Shown here piece by piece: positions 27,956 through 37,803 of a DNA stretch of 64,000 bases. The notes under the pieces were generated by a model. That model saw only the letters and a list, made by a program, of their open reading frames with translations, searched no databases and was not told the origin of the DNA. The number at the start of each line of letters is the position of its first letter. Position 1 is the stretch's first letter. Source of the DNA: JAPOUP01 sp965203255 (lineage in GTDB: Bacteria; Pseudomonadota; Alphaproteobacteria; Rhodobacterales; Rhodobacteraceae); contig OZ241882.1 of the NCBI GenBank assembly GCA_965203255.1, positions 6,200,001 through 6,264,000 on the forward strand. The letters are read 5' to 3'. Both the position numbers and the translations under genes were made by a program.

Positions 27956-29577
27956 TTCATTACCTCTGCTTCAACCTGCGCACTGACTCAGAACTGGCTT
28001 CCCATGGCCTCGGACGGATTTGGGACGCACAATTCTGCTCCGCTCTGTCCGATATCTGGCCGGGTAATCTCTACGAAGGTGGTTTCCGGTGGAGGCAGGT
28101 CGAGATACGGGATATCTCTGTTTACCGCCATTCACCGGTGCAGCGAATCCTCGCTGGCGAGTCAGTCCCAGCGTCGGAAATTCATCAATTGGGTTAATCG
28201 TCAAGTGCCGGGTTGAATCTGGAATCGCAATCACATCGGAGGGAGTCTCCTTCGCGGAGAAGGCGTTTCGGCCGTCGTTTTCGTTGCAAAATTCAGCTGC
28301 GACAGTTGTCCAGCGTGGCATTGTATGGCTTGGACCATGGATCATGACTTCAAATATCTCTCTTTGCCGCGTTGGTCGACAGATCATCTGGTTTAGTGAA
28401 TAGGCCGATGCTTTGGTGTCCGGAAGCTTGGATTCCCTGCGACATCATCTGAAGATATCTCCCATGTGATTTGATTTCTGGGGGAATTCAGGACTCGTCC
28501 GCGTTCGGGCTCGTCTTGACATTGGAAACTTTCTTGAAGATACGTCCCAGATGCGGATCCGTGTGATGATTGATGAAGCGATGATGTCGTTCATGCTTTG
28601 CGGCATCAGCGAGCCGAAAGGTGCGCCACACGCTTTGGGAATATCTCCCAGATGACCACGTCGAAGGCGTATCTGGCGGGTTTCTGCGAACGTTTCGTTT
28701 CATGAAGGATCGCCGAAATCGGAGAGTTGTTGAAATACGGGCTCATTCCGCACATTGCCATGGTTCGAACGGATTTGTGCCCGTCCGCAATGCGAATTGG
28801 CAAGCAACCCTTGGCATCAGTCCTTTTGTAAACCTTGGTCATGACCACTTCGGACGGCACGGTGCGCTCGTTCGCGACAGCATCAGATTGAAGCTGTGTT
28901 TCTTTAGAGATATCCTTGATAGTAGACTTCTTTATCATACCGGAAGCCCCCTGTACCGTTGTCCATTATGGTTGTTCGCGATAAAATGCAATCGGTTGCG
29001 TTAGAACTTCTGATCATTTGCTCGAGTGTCGATGTCCGTGAAGTTCTCTTGATGAGTTCGTGCCATCGTGCGGAGAGGTCCATGACTTGAAGATCGCCGG
29101 AAGTTGCAAGTATCGTTGATAAAATCGACCTCTCGCAGCCAATCGGGTTGCCGAAGTTATCGTTCGCGACAAATGTCCGCACTCACTTTGATTCTCATAG
29201 TTTTCGAATTCGATTTCCTGAAGTTTGACGAATCGGAGGCACATGGCGGATCCGACTTGGCGCCGACATCGCTTGCGCAGAGCTTGGCGGCGCTTTGCCG
29301 GTGCCCGTTGGCCACCTTGGGAAACACTGACTGTGACATAAACCCCAATCGCCAGAATGTCGAGTTGGGTACGATCTCAATCAATTCTACCCGAGGCCGC
29401 TTGAGGTCGTGGCTCATTTCCAGCCAAGAGCAACTGGACGAGGACATGTTCCTAGGTAAGGGGATTGGACTGAAAGTCGGGATTTTGAAGAATAACAAGG
29501 GATTGCCCCTCAGTTTTCAACTTAATCGCCCAAAATTGGGATGGGAGACAGGAACCGCCGAGGTTGAACCCTACTAT
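27956..29577. other. 1.6-kb stretch without a recognisable gene
   Basis: Lower GC than its surroundings. Open frames of up to about 175 codons exist but lack family features and good starts. It contains three imperfect copies of an 18-nt motif (28451-28654) and three occurrences of a CGTTCGCGA-like word near 28869, 28972 and 29158. It may be a decayed gene region. Confidence 0.5.
28451..28654. repeat. Three copies of an 18-nt motif, consensus GAAGATATCTCCCAGATG
   Basis: GAAGATATCTCCCATGTG at 28451, GAAGATACGTCCCAGATG at 28536 and GGGAATATCTCCCAGATG at 28637, each with two to four changes from consensus, 85 and 101 bp apart. Function unknown. Confidence 0.5.
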
Positions 29578-32500
29578 CTATCCCTGCAGGCTCTTCACCC
29601 CGACGTCACCTTCATTTCGGACTTGCATCGCTAGCGCCACTGCATGGCTCGCAGCGGCTGTTGTAAAATATGGAACGCTGCCCATCAGTGCCACATTTCG
29701 CATTGATCGGCTATCCTGTACTGCCTGTGCACCATCCGTCGTATTCATTACCAATGCGATGTTTCCGTCCCGAATCGCATCAATGATATTGGGACGCCCC
29801 TCGAAAGCCTTTAGAACTTGGGCAGTCTGAATTCCAGCTGCTGACAGAAACTTGGCCGTTCCGCGTGTGGCGGCTATCGAGAATCCCAAATTGACCAGGA
29901 TGCGCGCCGTTTCCACAAGTTGTGGTGTCTTGTCGTCGTCCTTGATCGAGAAGAATACGGTTCCTAGGGTGGGAAGCAGAATGCCTGCACCGAGTTGTGA
30001 CTTTAGGAACGCACGAGGAAAGTCGCGGTCCCAGCCCATGACCTCGCCAGTGGAGCGCATTTCAGGTCCAAGAATTGTGTCCACACCTGGAAACCTGTTG
30101 AATGGCATGACAGCTTCCTTCACGCTAAACCAGGGCATGGCAGGATCTGCGAGTGTCATCGGATCTGCGAGAGGCAGAGGGTCGTCGGGACGTGCCCCAG
30201 ACGGGTAGGGTGGCCGCTTTGGAAAGGCGTCCAGCGATTCGCCTGCCATGAGGCGCGCCGCAATCGAAGCGATCGCTGAATCGGTCGCCTTTGCCACGAA
30301 TGGAACAGTCCGGGAGGCGCGAGGGTTGACCTCGATCAGGTATACGCAGCCGTCCTGAACCGCAAACTGTGCGTTCATCAACCCAACAACACCCAACGCT
30401 TGGGCGAGCGCGACCGTCTGCCGTTCGATTTCCGCAATTGCTCCATCTGACAGCGTGTGAGGCGGAAGGCAGCAGGCACTGTCGCCAGAATGCACGCCCG
30501 CCTCTTCAATATGCTGCATAATTCCTGCGATATGGGTTGCGCTGCCATCGGAAAGTGCATCCACGTCGACTTCGACGGCACCTCTGAGGTAGCTGTCGAG
30601 AAGGACTGGGCTGTCACCCGAGACGATGACGGCTTCGGATATGTAGCGCTCAAGTTGGGGCCGGTCGTGGACGATTTCCATCGCGCGACCACCAAGGACA
30701 TAGCTTGGCCGAATGACAAGCGGATACCCGATCATCTCTGCCGCCTGCACCGCTTCACCCGCGGTGGATGCAATGGCGTTGTTCGGTTGAAGCAGCCCCA
30801 GGTCTCTAACAAGCGCCTGGAATCGTTCGCGGTCTTCCGCCCAATCGATGGAGTCGGGGGTGGTGCCAAGAATGGGTACATCGGCGGCGTCAAGGGCCTT
30901 CGCCAGCTTCAGGGGTGTCTGGCCACCGAATTGGACGATGACTCCGTGCAACATGCCTCTTTTCTGCTCGACCCGAATCACTTCCATTACGTGCTCGAGC
31001 GTAAGCGGTTCGAAGTACAGCCTGTCGGAGGTGTCATAATCTGTGCTGACCGTTTCCGGGTTGCAGTTGATCATGATCGTTTCGTAACCTGCGTCTGACA
31101 GAGCGAAACAGGCATGGCAGCAGCAATAGTCGAATTCGATGCCCTGTCCGATTCGGTTGGGACCACCTCCAAGGATGACGATCTTCTTGGCGCCGCTGGG
31201 CCGGGCTTCGCATTCCACTTCTCCCATGGCCGGAGCTTCGTAAGTGGAATACATATAGGGGGTCTGAGCCTCGAACTCGGCGGCGCAGGTGTCGATACGT
31301 TTGAACACCGCTCGAACATTCAGGTCGACGCGCAATTCACCGATCTCTGCTTCGCTCCGACCCGTGAGCTTTGCGAGGCGGGCGTCAGTGAAGCCAAGGA
31401 TTTTCAACCTGCGAAGGCCAACCTCTTCCTCAGGAAGCCCGTTTGTCCGTATTTCGGTCTCAACGTTCACGATCTCCCGAATTCGGGCGATGAACCAGGG
31501 ATCGTATCCGGTTTTGGCTTGGATTTCGGAGTCCTCTAATCCCTCTCGCATAGCTTGAGCGATGCGTCGCAGCCGGTCGGGATGCTGAGCCGAGAGAAAC
31601 TTGACAATTGCCGCAGGGTCTTCGCCGAGGCCTGGAATCTCAATTTCGTCAAAGCCGGAGAGGCCGGTTTCCATTGACGCAAGTGCCTTCTGTACTGATT
31701 CGTGGAATGTACGGCCGACAGCCATGGCTTCACCGACCGATTTCATGGCAGTGGTCAGCGTTGGTTCGGCACCCGGAAACTTCTCGAAAGCAAAGCGGGG
31801 AATTTTGGTGACAACGTAGTCGATCGTAGGTTCAAAGCTTGCTGGCGTCACTTGTGTGATGTCATTGTCGAGTTCATCGAGGGTGTAGCCAACAGCCAGC
31901 TTTGCGGCAATCTTTGCGATCGGAAAGCCAGTGGCCTTCGATGCGAGAGCAGAGGAGCGGCTGACCCGCGGGTTCATTTCGATCACGACCATTCGCCCAT
32001 CGTCAGGATTCACTGCCCACTGGACGTTCGAACCGCCGGTCTCGACCCCGATCTCGCGCAGGACAGCAATCGAGCGGCTCCGCATGATCTGGTATTCCTT
32101 GTCGGTTAGCGTCAAGGCGGGTGCGACGGTGATTGAGTCCCCTGTATGCACGCCCATCGGATCGACATTTTCGATGGAGCAGACGATGATGGCGTTGTCT
32201 GCCCTGTCGCGGACAACCTCCATCTCGAACTCCTTCCAGCCGAGCAGACTTTCGTCGATCAGTATCTGGTTGACTGGAGATGCGGCGAGACCAATTCTGC
32301 AGATATTCTCGAAATCGCTACGGTTGTACGCGACCCCACCGCCGGTTCCACCAAGGGTGAATGCCGGACGGATGATCGCCGGCAGTCCGACGGAATCGAT
32401 CACGCCCATCGCCTCATCCATTGTGTTGGCGATGGCGGCCCTTGGGTTTTCCAGGCCGATTCGCTCCATTGCCTCGCGGAAGAGCTTTCGGTCTTCGGCC

Positions 32501-32949
32501 ATTTCGATAGCGGCTCGCTTGGCGCCGATCATTTCCACACCGAAGGCTTCAAGGACTCCCTTTGCGGTTACATCCGAGCCGAATTCCGCTTTCAGTCTGG
32601 TCAGGTCGTCGTTCTGGAATGTGTTTCCAACTCGCAGTTCCTCTAAAGCGAGCGACGTATTGAGACCTGTCTGTCCTCCCATGGTCGGTAGCAGGGCATC
32701 GGGTCTCTCCCTTTCGATAATGCGGGCGACGAAAGTCGGTGTGATCGGCTCGATGTAGGTGGCATCCGCCATGACCGGATCGGTCATGATCGTGGCAGGG
32801 TTCGAGTTGACCAGAATGATACGGTAGCCTTCCTCTCGCAGCGCCTTGCATGCTTGGGCACCGGAATAATCGAACTCGCAGGCTTGACCGATGACAATTG
32901 GGCCAGCGCCAATTATCATGATTGATTGGATGTCTTCCCGTTTTGGCAT
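29578..32949 (-). CDS. carB: Carbamoyl-phosphate synthase large subunit
   Basis: 1123 residues, standard for alphaproteobacteria. It makes carbamoyl phosphate from bicarbonate, glutamine-derived ammonia and two ATP for arginine and pyrimidine synthesis, in complex with CarA (not in the window). Two homologous ATP-grasp halves are visible: the first opens MIIGAGPIVIGQACEFDYSGAQA, the second begins near residue 570 with VILGGGPNRIGQGIEFDYCC. The C-terminal about 140 residues form the MGS-like allosteric domain (LVNLGFSIAATRGTAKFL). Start ATG 32949 behind GAGG. It stands alone between a gene-free stretch and the repeat-rich region 32950-33563. Confidence 0.97.
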   Translation of the reverse strand: MPKREDIQSIMIIGAGPIVIGQACEFDYSGAQACKALREEGYRIILVNSNPATIMTDPVMADATYIEPITPTFVARIIERERPDALLPTMGGQTGLNTSLALEELRVGNTFQNDDLTRLKAEFGSDVTAKGVLEAFGVEMIGAKRAAIEMAEDRKLFREAMERIGLENPRAAIANTMDEAMGVIDSVGLPAIIRPAFTLGGTGGGVAYNRSDFENICRIGLAASPVNQILIDESLLGWKEFEMEVVRDRADNAIIVCSIENVDPMGVHTGDSITVAPALTLTDKEYQIMRSRSIAVLREIGVETGGSNVQWAVNPDDGRMVVIEMNPRVSRSSALASKATGFPIAKIAAKLAVGYTLDELDNDITQVTPASFEPTIDYVVTKIPRFAFEKFPGAEPTLTTAMKSVGEAMAVGRTFHESVQKALASMETGLSGFDEIEIPGLGEDPAAIVKFLSAQHPDRLRRIAQAMREGLEDSEIQAKTGYDPWFIARIREIVNVETEIRTNGLPEEEVGLRRLKILGFTDARLAKLTGRSEAEIGELRVDLNVRAVFKRIDTCAAEFEAQTPYMYSTYEAPAMGEVECEARPSGAKKIVILGGGPNRIGQGIEFDYCCCHACFALSDAGYETIMINCNPETVSTDYDTSDRLYFEPLTLEHVMEVIRVEQKRGMLHGVIVQFGGQTPLKLAKALDAADVPILGTTPDSIDWAEDRERFQALVRDLGLLQPNNAIASTAGEAVQAAEMIGYPLVIRPSYVLGGRAMEIVHDRPQLERYISEAVIVSGDSPVLLDSYLRGAVEVDVDALSDGSATHIAGIMQHIEEAGVHSGDSACCLPPHTLSDGAIAEIERQTVALAQALGVVGLMNAQFAVQDGCVYLIEVNPRASRTVPFVAKATDSAIASIAARLMAGESLDAFPKRPPYPSGARPDDPLPLADPMTLADPAMPWFSVKEAVMPFNRFPGVDTILGPEMRSTGEVMGWDRDFPRAFLKSQLGAGILLPTLGTVFFSIKDDDKTPQLVETARILVNLGFSIAATRGTAKFLSAAGIQTAQVLKAFEGRPNIIDAIRDGNIALVMNTTDGAQAVQDSRSMRNVALMGSVPYFTTAAASHAVALAMQVRNEGDVGVKSLQG

Positions 32950-33195
32950 CTGGTCCTCGGCACCTGCAAATTGTCGGGTTTATAGAGCTAGAGAATCGCT
33001 GTGCAAGACCAATCGAATCCCGGCGCGTGATCGGGTGGTCGTGGATGCACATCCGCATCGGCCGGACCAACCTCTTGGTGGGTTCTCAAGGCGCTCGGAT
33101 TCCGATCGGCCGGCAACTCCGGGGATGGCAGGAACACAGTCAGCGCCGACATTGGCTGCTGTCCAGTTGCCCCAGTATACCGCGGACAGGCCGGG
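32950..33195. other. Upstream region of carB
   Basis: Must contain the carB promoter. No leader peptide, PyrR or arginine operator was recognised. Confidence 0.4.
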
Positions 33196-33300
33196 GCCAT
33201 CGCGTCTGGAACTTTGGTTGCGGACAGAAGTGGCGCTCCCGTTTCGGTTGTGGTCAGGTTTGGATGATTCCAGGCATTGAAGCGACAACAGGGACCCAAA
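33196..33300 (+). repeat. Dispersed repeat, copy 1 (about 105 bp)
   Basis: Shares with 35542-35662 the segments GGCCATCGCGTCTGGAA at the start, TGGCGCTCCCGTT in the middle, and GGATGATTCCAGGCAT near the end. Imperfect inverted ends (GCGTCTGGAA... and ...TTCCAGGCAT) suggest a miniature element. The two copies are direct repeats on either side of the lipoprotein pseudogene. Confidence 0.6.
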
Positions 33301-33324
33301 CGCGATTGCCCCACCCGTGTCCGA

Positions 33325-33466
33325 AGGGTGTATCCCAGATTGTTGGGAATCTATGCTTTCGGTCGGTTTTCACGGGCGAAAACCGACCGAAAGGAGTTCC
33401 TATGCCAGGAAATCAAGGCTTAGCAAAGACATCCGAGCGATTCATGCCAACATTCTGGGCTACACC
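33325..33466. mobile_element. Miniature inverted-repeat element, 142 bp
   Basis: Inner ends GGTGTATCCCAGA (left, from 33327) and, on the other strand, GGTGTAGCCCAGA (right, ending 33466). It is flanked by the 9-bp direct repeat CGTGTCCGA (33316-33324 and 33467-33475). The same terminal word and flanking-repeat length occur in the element at 23210-23371, though the interiors differ. This one carries an internal 10-bp stem (GGTCGGTTTT at 33361 with its complement) followed by a ribosome-binding site and ATG. Confidence 0.72.
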
Positions 33467-33509
33467 CGTGTCCGAATTTCCATTTGCGGGCCCGCTGCGG
33501 CCGTGGTAA
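33402..33509 (+). CDS. Possible 35-residue peptide starting inside the miniature element
   Basis: ATG 33402 is preceded by AAGGAG at five bases, an ideal ribosome-binding site, itself just after a 10-bp hairpin. The frame begins MPGNQGLAKTSERFMPTFW, runs out of the right end of the element and stops at 33507. No homology is recognised, and the out-of-element part depends on the insertion site, so it may be fortuitous. It ends 54 bp before the lipoprotein start and could act as a translated leader. Confidence 0.3.
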   Translation: MPGNQGLAKTSERFMPTFWATPVSEFPFAGPLRPW

Positions 33510-33563
33510 CCTGACTCCAACTCTTCAGCGGGGCCTCTTCAAGGATGAGTAGGAGGTTCCGGA

Positions 33564-35373
33564 ATGACGGTATCCAGAATTCACGGGAGTGGTCTCGGCA
33601 TGGCGATGAGCGTGTTGGCCATGCTGGCGCTCGTAAGCTGCGGCGGCGGAGCTGGCGACCGCGGCCAACACCGCCCTCGACGCGGCGAAGACGGCTGTCG
33701 GTCTGGTGGCGGACGATTCGGGGGACGACGCGGTCTCCGACGCCGACGCGAAGGTGGCGGCCGCCGAAGCGGCGGTGGAGGCGGCGTCCGATGCGGACAG
33801 CCAAGCCGACCTCAGGGAGCGACTCGAGGCGCTCAAGGGCGTGCTTTCCACCAAGAAGACCTCGCGCACGGCTATCATGAATGCGGCCGCGGCGGACACG
33901 GCCCTCAAGGCGGCGAAGGCGGCGTCCGATGCGGACAGCCAAGCCGATCTCAGGGAGCGACTCGGGGCGCTCAAGGGCAAGCTGGAGGAGAGGAAGTCCG
34001 ACCGCTCGGCCGCCATAGCCGATAGGAAGAAGGCCGCCGACGAGATGATGAGGGAGACGGCGCAAAAGCTGTATGCCGGTATTTCCAGGCGTACCGGTGG
34101 TAGCACCAGCGAGTTCATAGGCCGGCGGAACGCGATCTTCACAAGCCAGCTGCTCAGGGTGCAGATTGAGAAGGTCGTGAAGGAACTGAAGAAGGACGGG
34201 GATGCGATGGTCCGTGCAATCAAGGGCTGGAGGGGAGAGAAATACGCCTTGACCGACGGTCAGGATACCTACGAGGCCTATGTCTACGGCGATGCTTCGG
34301 AAGGCGATTTCAGAACGCTTGAGGACGTGCACCCCAGTGACTATGACGATACGACCGGAGTGCTCGGCAAGTCTGCCCTGCATAGCTACGGCAGAAGAAT
34401 TGCGCGCGTCGGCGTCGGCATCACAGGCGGGTACAAGGTATACGAAGGCACCGAGGTGACGATCAAGGGCTCCTACTACGGCATCCCCGGCACCTTCAGT
34501 TGCACGCCCAACGCTGCCGACCGCAAGTGCGCAGCGCGATTGGCCATCAACTCAGAGGGTGAGGAAGGCGTCGACCTTCTCGGGGAGGACGAGAACAATT
34601 ACGCGAACACCTTGGCGGACTGGACGTTCAAGGCCGACGATCCGAAGGCCAAGATAAGGGGATTATATACTTAACCAAATTTAATACAACATGTTGTTGT
34701 TCAAAACTGTCATTTTTACCATAATTTTTTGCATGTTCAGTTAAGTATATAATCGCTCAAGATAACGCAGCCGGACAAGGTCGGCTGGTCCATGTACGGC
34801 TGGTGGCTCAAGAAGTCCGGGGACGGCGCCTGGACCGCGAGTGCGTTCTATGGCGAGCGGAATGGGGAGTCGTCGAGCGTCGGTACCGCGAACATATTCG
34901 ATACGCTAAGGGGAAAGGCGACGTACGAGGGCGGGTCCGCCGACCTTTACGCGCTCACCAGCCATGTCGTAGGAACGAACGACGCCGGCCAGTTCGTCGC
35001 GGACGCCATGCTTGAAGCGAACTTCGACACGAACAAGATCGAGGGGACCATCAGCAACTTCAGGACAGGCGCCCTCGGGTCGTCGCCGGAAAGGCAGCGG
35101 GACTGGTCCGTCGAACTGATGTCGACGGGTCTCAAGGTCCATAGGGCGACCGGGGAAAATGTAGGCGACTGGAAAGCTACGGAAAAGACCAAATGGACCA
35201 TTGGCGGGACGGCTGCGGAAGCCTCCGGCAACTGGACCGGAAGCTTCACCCAGCAGGATGGCGGTCGCGGCGGGACCATTCGCCCGAAGGTGCTGACCGG
35301 GAACTTCTACTCCGAATACGGCGGGTCGGGCAGGATGGTCGGCGGCTTCGGCGCGAATCTGAAGACGGAGTAG
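33564..35373 (+). pseudogene. Surface lipoprotein with coiled-coil N-domain and TbpB-like barrel, broken by a frameshift and a miniature element
   Basis: ATG 33564 follows TAGGAGG. The signal peptide ends LVSC (cysteine 26). About three codons later the frame must shift by one base, near 33645-33650, to continue as ELATAANTALDAAKTAV. Next comes a helical region with two copies of SDADSQADLRERLxALKG (about 33790 and 33930), then a beta-rich domain with SYYGIPGTFSCTPNA. At 34658-34757 a 100-bp miniature element interrupts. After it the frame resumes (QPDKVGWSMYGWWLKKSG) and ends GNFYSEYGGSGRMVGGFGANL, like the C-terminal barrel of TbpB-type lipoproteins. Removing the element and one 8-bp duplication (108 nt) rejoins the frame exactly. 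With both defects repaired it would be about 566 residues. Ligand unknown. Confidence 0.75.
34658..34757. mobile_element. Miniature inverted-repeat element, 100 bp, AT-rich
   Basis: Perfect 15-bp inverted repeats GATTATATACTTAAC (34661-34675) and GTTAAGTATATAATC (34740-34754), flanked by the 8-bp target duplication CAAGATAA (34650-34657 and 34758-34765). Very AT-rich against GC-rich surroundings, no coding capacity. The 8-bp duplication is what IS1595- or ISL3-type transposases make; an IS1595 fragment is present at 19563, but no link is shown. Confidence 0.88.
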
Positions 35374-35968
35374 CGCAGCCGCAGGAATGCATCTCCGCAA
35401 CGGCGCCGTGTTGAATACGAGGGCGCTCCGCTCCCGGAGTTCGTTCCTCGGCTCTGGGAGCGGGACAGGGCCCGCTCCCCGCAGACCTGAAACGAATCCG
35501 GAGTCCCCCGGGGGACTTCCCATCCATGGGGTTCAGGGAGAGGGCCATCGCGTCTGGAATTCTCGCCGTCACAGTGGTCAATGGATTGCGGACCGACGTG
35601 GCGCTCCCGTTGCGACTGTGGTCAGGCCCGGATGATTCCAGGCATCGACGCGGCGACGGAGACCAAATGCACAGGCGTGATGGCTCCAACATGGGACTCG
35701 TGCGCCCAGAAGCCAAATGCATGGAACATGGCGTTGCGCAGGTTGTGCCTCTGCAGGATGCATGGAAGACAGGTTGGTTTTGATGCTGGAGGGCTGGGCT
35801 GAATCGAATCCCGACCGGTTCGCTGACAACGGAATTCCGTTTACGGGACGGGCGCAAACTGATTGAACTGCACAATCGTCTGGAAACCATTGCGAATCGC
35901 GCAGATGGCCAGGAGGCCGGATTTTCAGCCGCATAGCCAGATCCTTCAAACTGGTCCAGAGTGGCGGG
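35374..35968. other. Noncoding stretch between lipoprotein pseudogene and ppx
   Basis: Contains the second dispersed repeat (35542-35662). No gene recognised in the rest. Confidence 0.5.
35542..35662 (+). repeat. Dispersed repeat, copy 2 (about 120 bp)
   Basis: Begins GGCCATCGCGTCTGGAAT, ends GGATGATTCCAGGCATCG; same orientation as copy 1 at 33196-33300. It has about 15 extra bases in the first half relative to copy 1. Confidence 0.6.
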
Positions 35969-37525
35969 TCATGTTTCGCCGTGCGGCGTCCTGACTTGGG
36001 GTTTGGTGCCCAAGGCGTCCGCTAACGCTCGGAAGCGGGCTTCCGCCACCTCCCCGAAAAGGTCGATCGAGCGCTCGGGCAGACGGAGTTCCAGTACATT
36101 CCGATTGGACCGCAATCGCAGTTCGCCAATCGCCTTGGCATCGTCTGCGACAAGCATCGAGCCGAACCGCATGGCTCTTCCGAGCACCTCTGCCTGTTGG
36201 ATGTCGGCCGTACCCAAGAGGTTGACCAATGGCGCAAATCGGGTGTTCTCACGATTGTTCCGGTAGCGATGAAGCAATGCCAATCCCAGGAAAATCCGTG
36301 CAGGATGTGTGAGACCTCCAAGCGATGCCCGTGACACGTAGTCAAAGCAGGCTTCATGCCGATAGTCGGGGTGTGCACGCCAGTTCACATCATGTAGCAG
36401 ACAGGCCGCCTTGATGATCCGCATGCGGTTCGGCGGAGCCTTTCGGAACAATGGGGAAACGAACCGATAGAGAGCCCGCCCGAAGCCCGGCAATCGTGCA
36501 TCCTTCGCCTCCGCGAAGCGGCAGGCTTCGATCAAGGGGTCGCGGCGGCGCAGTTCGGCGGGCATCCGTTCGTAGAGCAAGCCCTCCCGAATGCCGTAAC
36601 TTGAGACCGCGACCTCCCGTGGGCTCAGCTCCTTCAGGAGTTCCCATAGAACCTCGCTGGCATATGGAACCAACGACATCCGTGATTCTGAGATTCCGGT
36701 GCGGGACCTCAGGTCGTCTGGCGGATGATCGGCGACCCACTTCACTGTCTTGCGGATAGAGCTACATGTCATTCGGTATTCGTGCAGTACGTGCAGCGGA
36801 TAGCCGTGTCGCTCCATGTCGAGTCGGGCAATTGTGCGCCACGAGCCTCCGACAAGGTATAGTCTTTCCTGACTCGCCCCCATCCTTGCGGCAAGCTCCG
36901 CAATGGTCTTCCTGATGTGGCTTTTACGCGCCCGCCTGTTTTTGATTTCCTGTAGGCGTAGAGGGCCGAGCAGGGAGGTCGCGCAGGCACCGACCCTGCC
37001 AGAAGTCAATTCAGCGAGTTCCAGTGAAGATCCACCAATGTCGCACACAATCCCGCTGGCGTCTGGCCAGCCAAGCAGCACGCCTTGAGCGGAAAGCCGC
37101 GCTTCCTCCTCTCCCGGAATCACGTGAAGTGAAAGACCCGTACTTTGCCTGACCTCTTCACAGAAGTCCGATCCATCCCGGGCATCGCGCACTGCGGCTG
37201 TTGCGACTGCGGTCAACTGCGGGATCCCCAGAGATTTGGTCAGGGACTGGAACCGCTTCATTGCCGCCACAGCGCGGCGGCGCCCGGTGGGATTCAGCAG
37301 GCCTGTCTCCGTGACGCCAGCGCCAAGCGATGCAAGGATCTTTTCGTTAAAGAAATACGCCGGACTGCGTGCCGCTCCGTCAAAGATCACCAAGCGGACG
37401 GAATTCGAGCCAACATCCACCACGCCGACTCGCGTGAGTTCGCGCATTGCTGGGTCGTTAAAGAGCGGGCGACCAAACGGTTCCCAATCCTCACCGAGTG
37501 TTTCGGCGCGACCATCCATCTCCAT
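35969..37525 (-). CDS. ppx: Exopolyphosphatase (Ppx/GppA family)
   Basis: About 518 residues. The acetate/sugar-kinase/Hsp70 fold opens with VGVVDVGSNSVRLVIFDG (phosphate-1 motif), then TAAVRDARDG, a PGEEEARLSAQGV segment and VCDIGGSSLELAEL (phosphate-2 motif); a C-terminal HD-type helical domain contains LLHDVNWRAHP. It degrades polyphosphate chains from the end, or guanosine pentaphosphate. It lies 278 bp after ppk on the same strand, the usual alphaproteobacterial pairing. Start unclear: GTG 37528, ATG 37525 and ATG 37519 all lie just behind a GGAGG; 37519 has the best spacing. Confidence 0.92.
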   Translation of the reverse strand: MEMDGRAETLGEDWEPFGRPLFNDPAMRELTRVGVVDVGSNSVRLVIFDGAARSPAYFFNEKILASLGAGVTETGLLNPTGRRRAVAAMKRFQSLTKSLGIPQLTAVATAAVRDARDGSDFCEEVRQSTGLSLHVIPGEEEARLSAQGVLLGWPDASGIVCDIGGSSLELAELTSGRVGACATSLLGPLRLQEIKNRRARKSHIRKTIAELAARMGASQERLYLVGGSWRTIARLDMERHGYPLHVLHEYRMTCSSIRKTVKWVADHPPDDLRSRTGISESRMSLVPYASEVLWELLKELSPREVAVSSYGIREGLLYERMPAELRRRDPLIEACRFAEAKDARLPGFGRALYRFVSPLFRKAPPNRMRIIKAACLLHDVNWRAHPDYRHEACFDYVSRASLGGLTHPARIFLGLALLHRYRNNRENTRFAPLVNLLGTADIQQAEVLGRAMRFGSMLVADDAKAIGELRLRSNRNVLELRLPERSIDLFGEVAEARFRALADALGTKPQVRTPHGET

Positions 37526-37803
37526 CACCCTCCGCAGCGCTGTCTGCCTCGAAACTGATGGAACAGGCCAATCCCGTCAATCGGGCAAATTGGCTGGTGA
37601 GCCATCTTGTCTCCTGATCATATGTGACATCGTCGGTCGGATGGAGCGACCGGAGTCGATATGGACTGAATCGTGAGCCGCCGCGCCCACGTCCGCCAAC
37701 TCTCTCGGGTCTGCCGGCGGCCAATGGCGAGGCGGCAAACTCGGTTTTGCGGAGTGTCGGCATCCAGGCTGTCGGTAGACTGGGTTGGGTCCAAGGGCGT
37801 GAA

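Noticed and set aside
34658..34757. Reading the AT-rich inverted repeat as a transcription terminator between two genes
   Set aside because: Target duplication and exact frame restoration show it is an insertion inside one gene.
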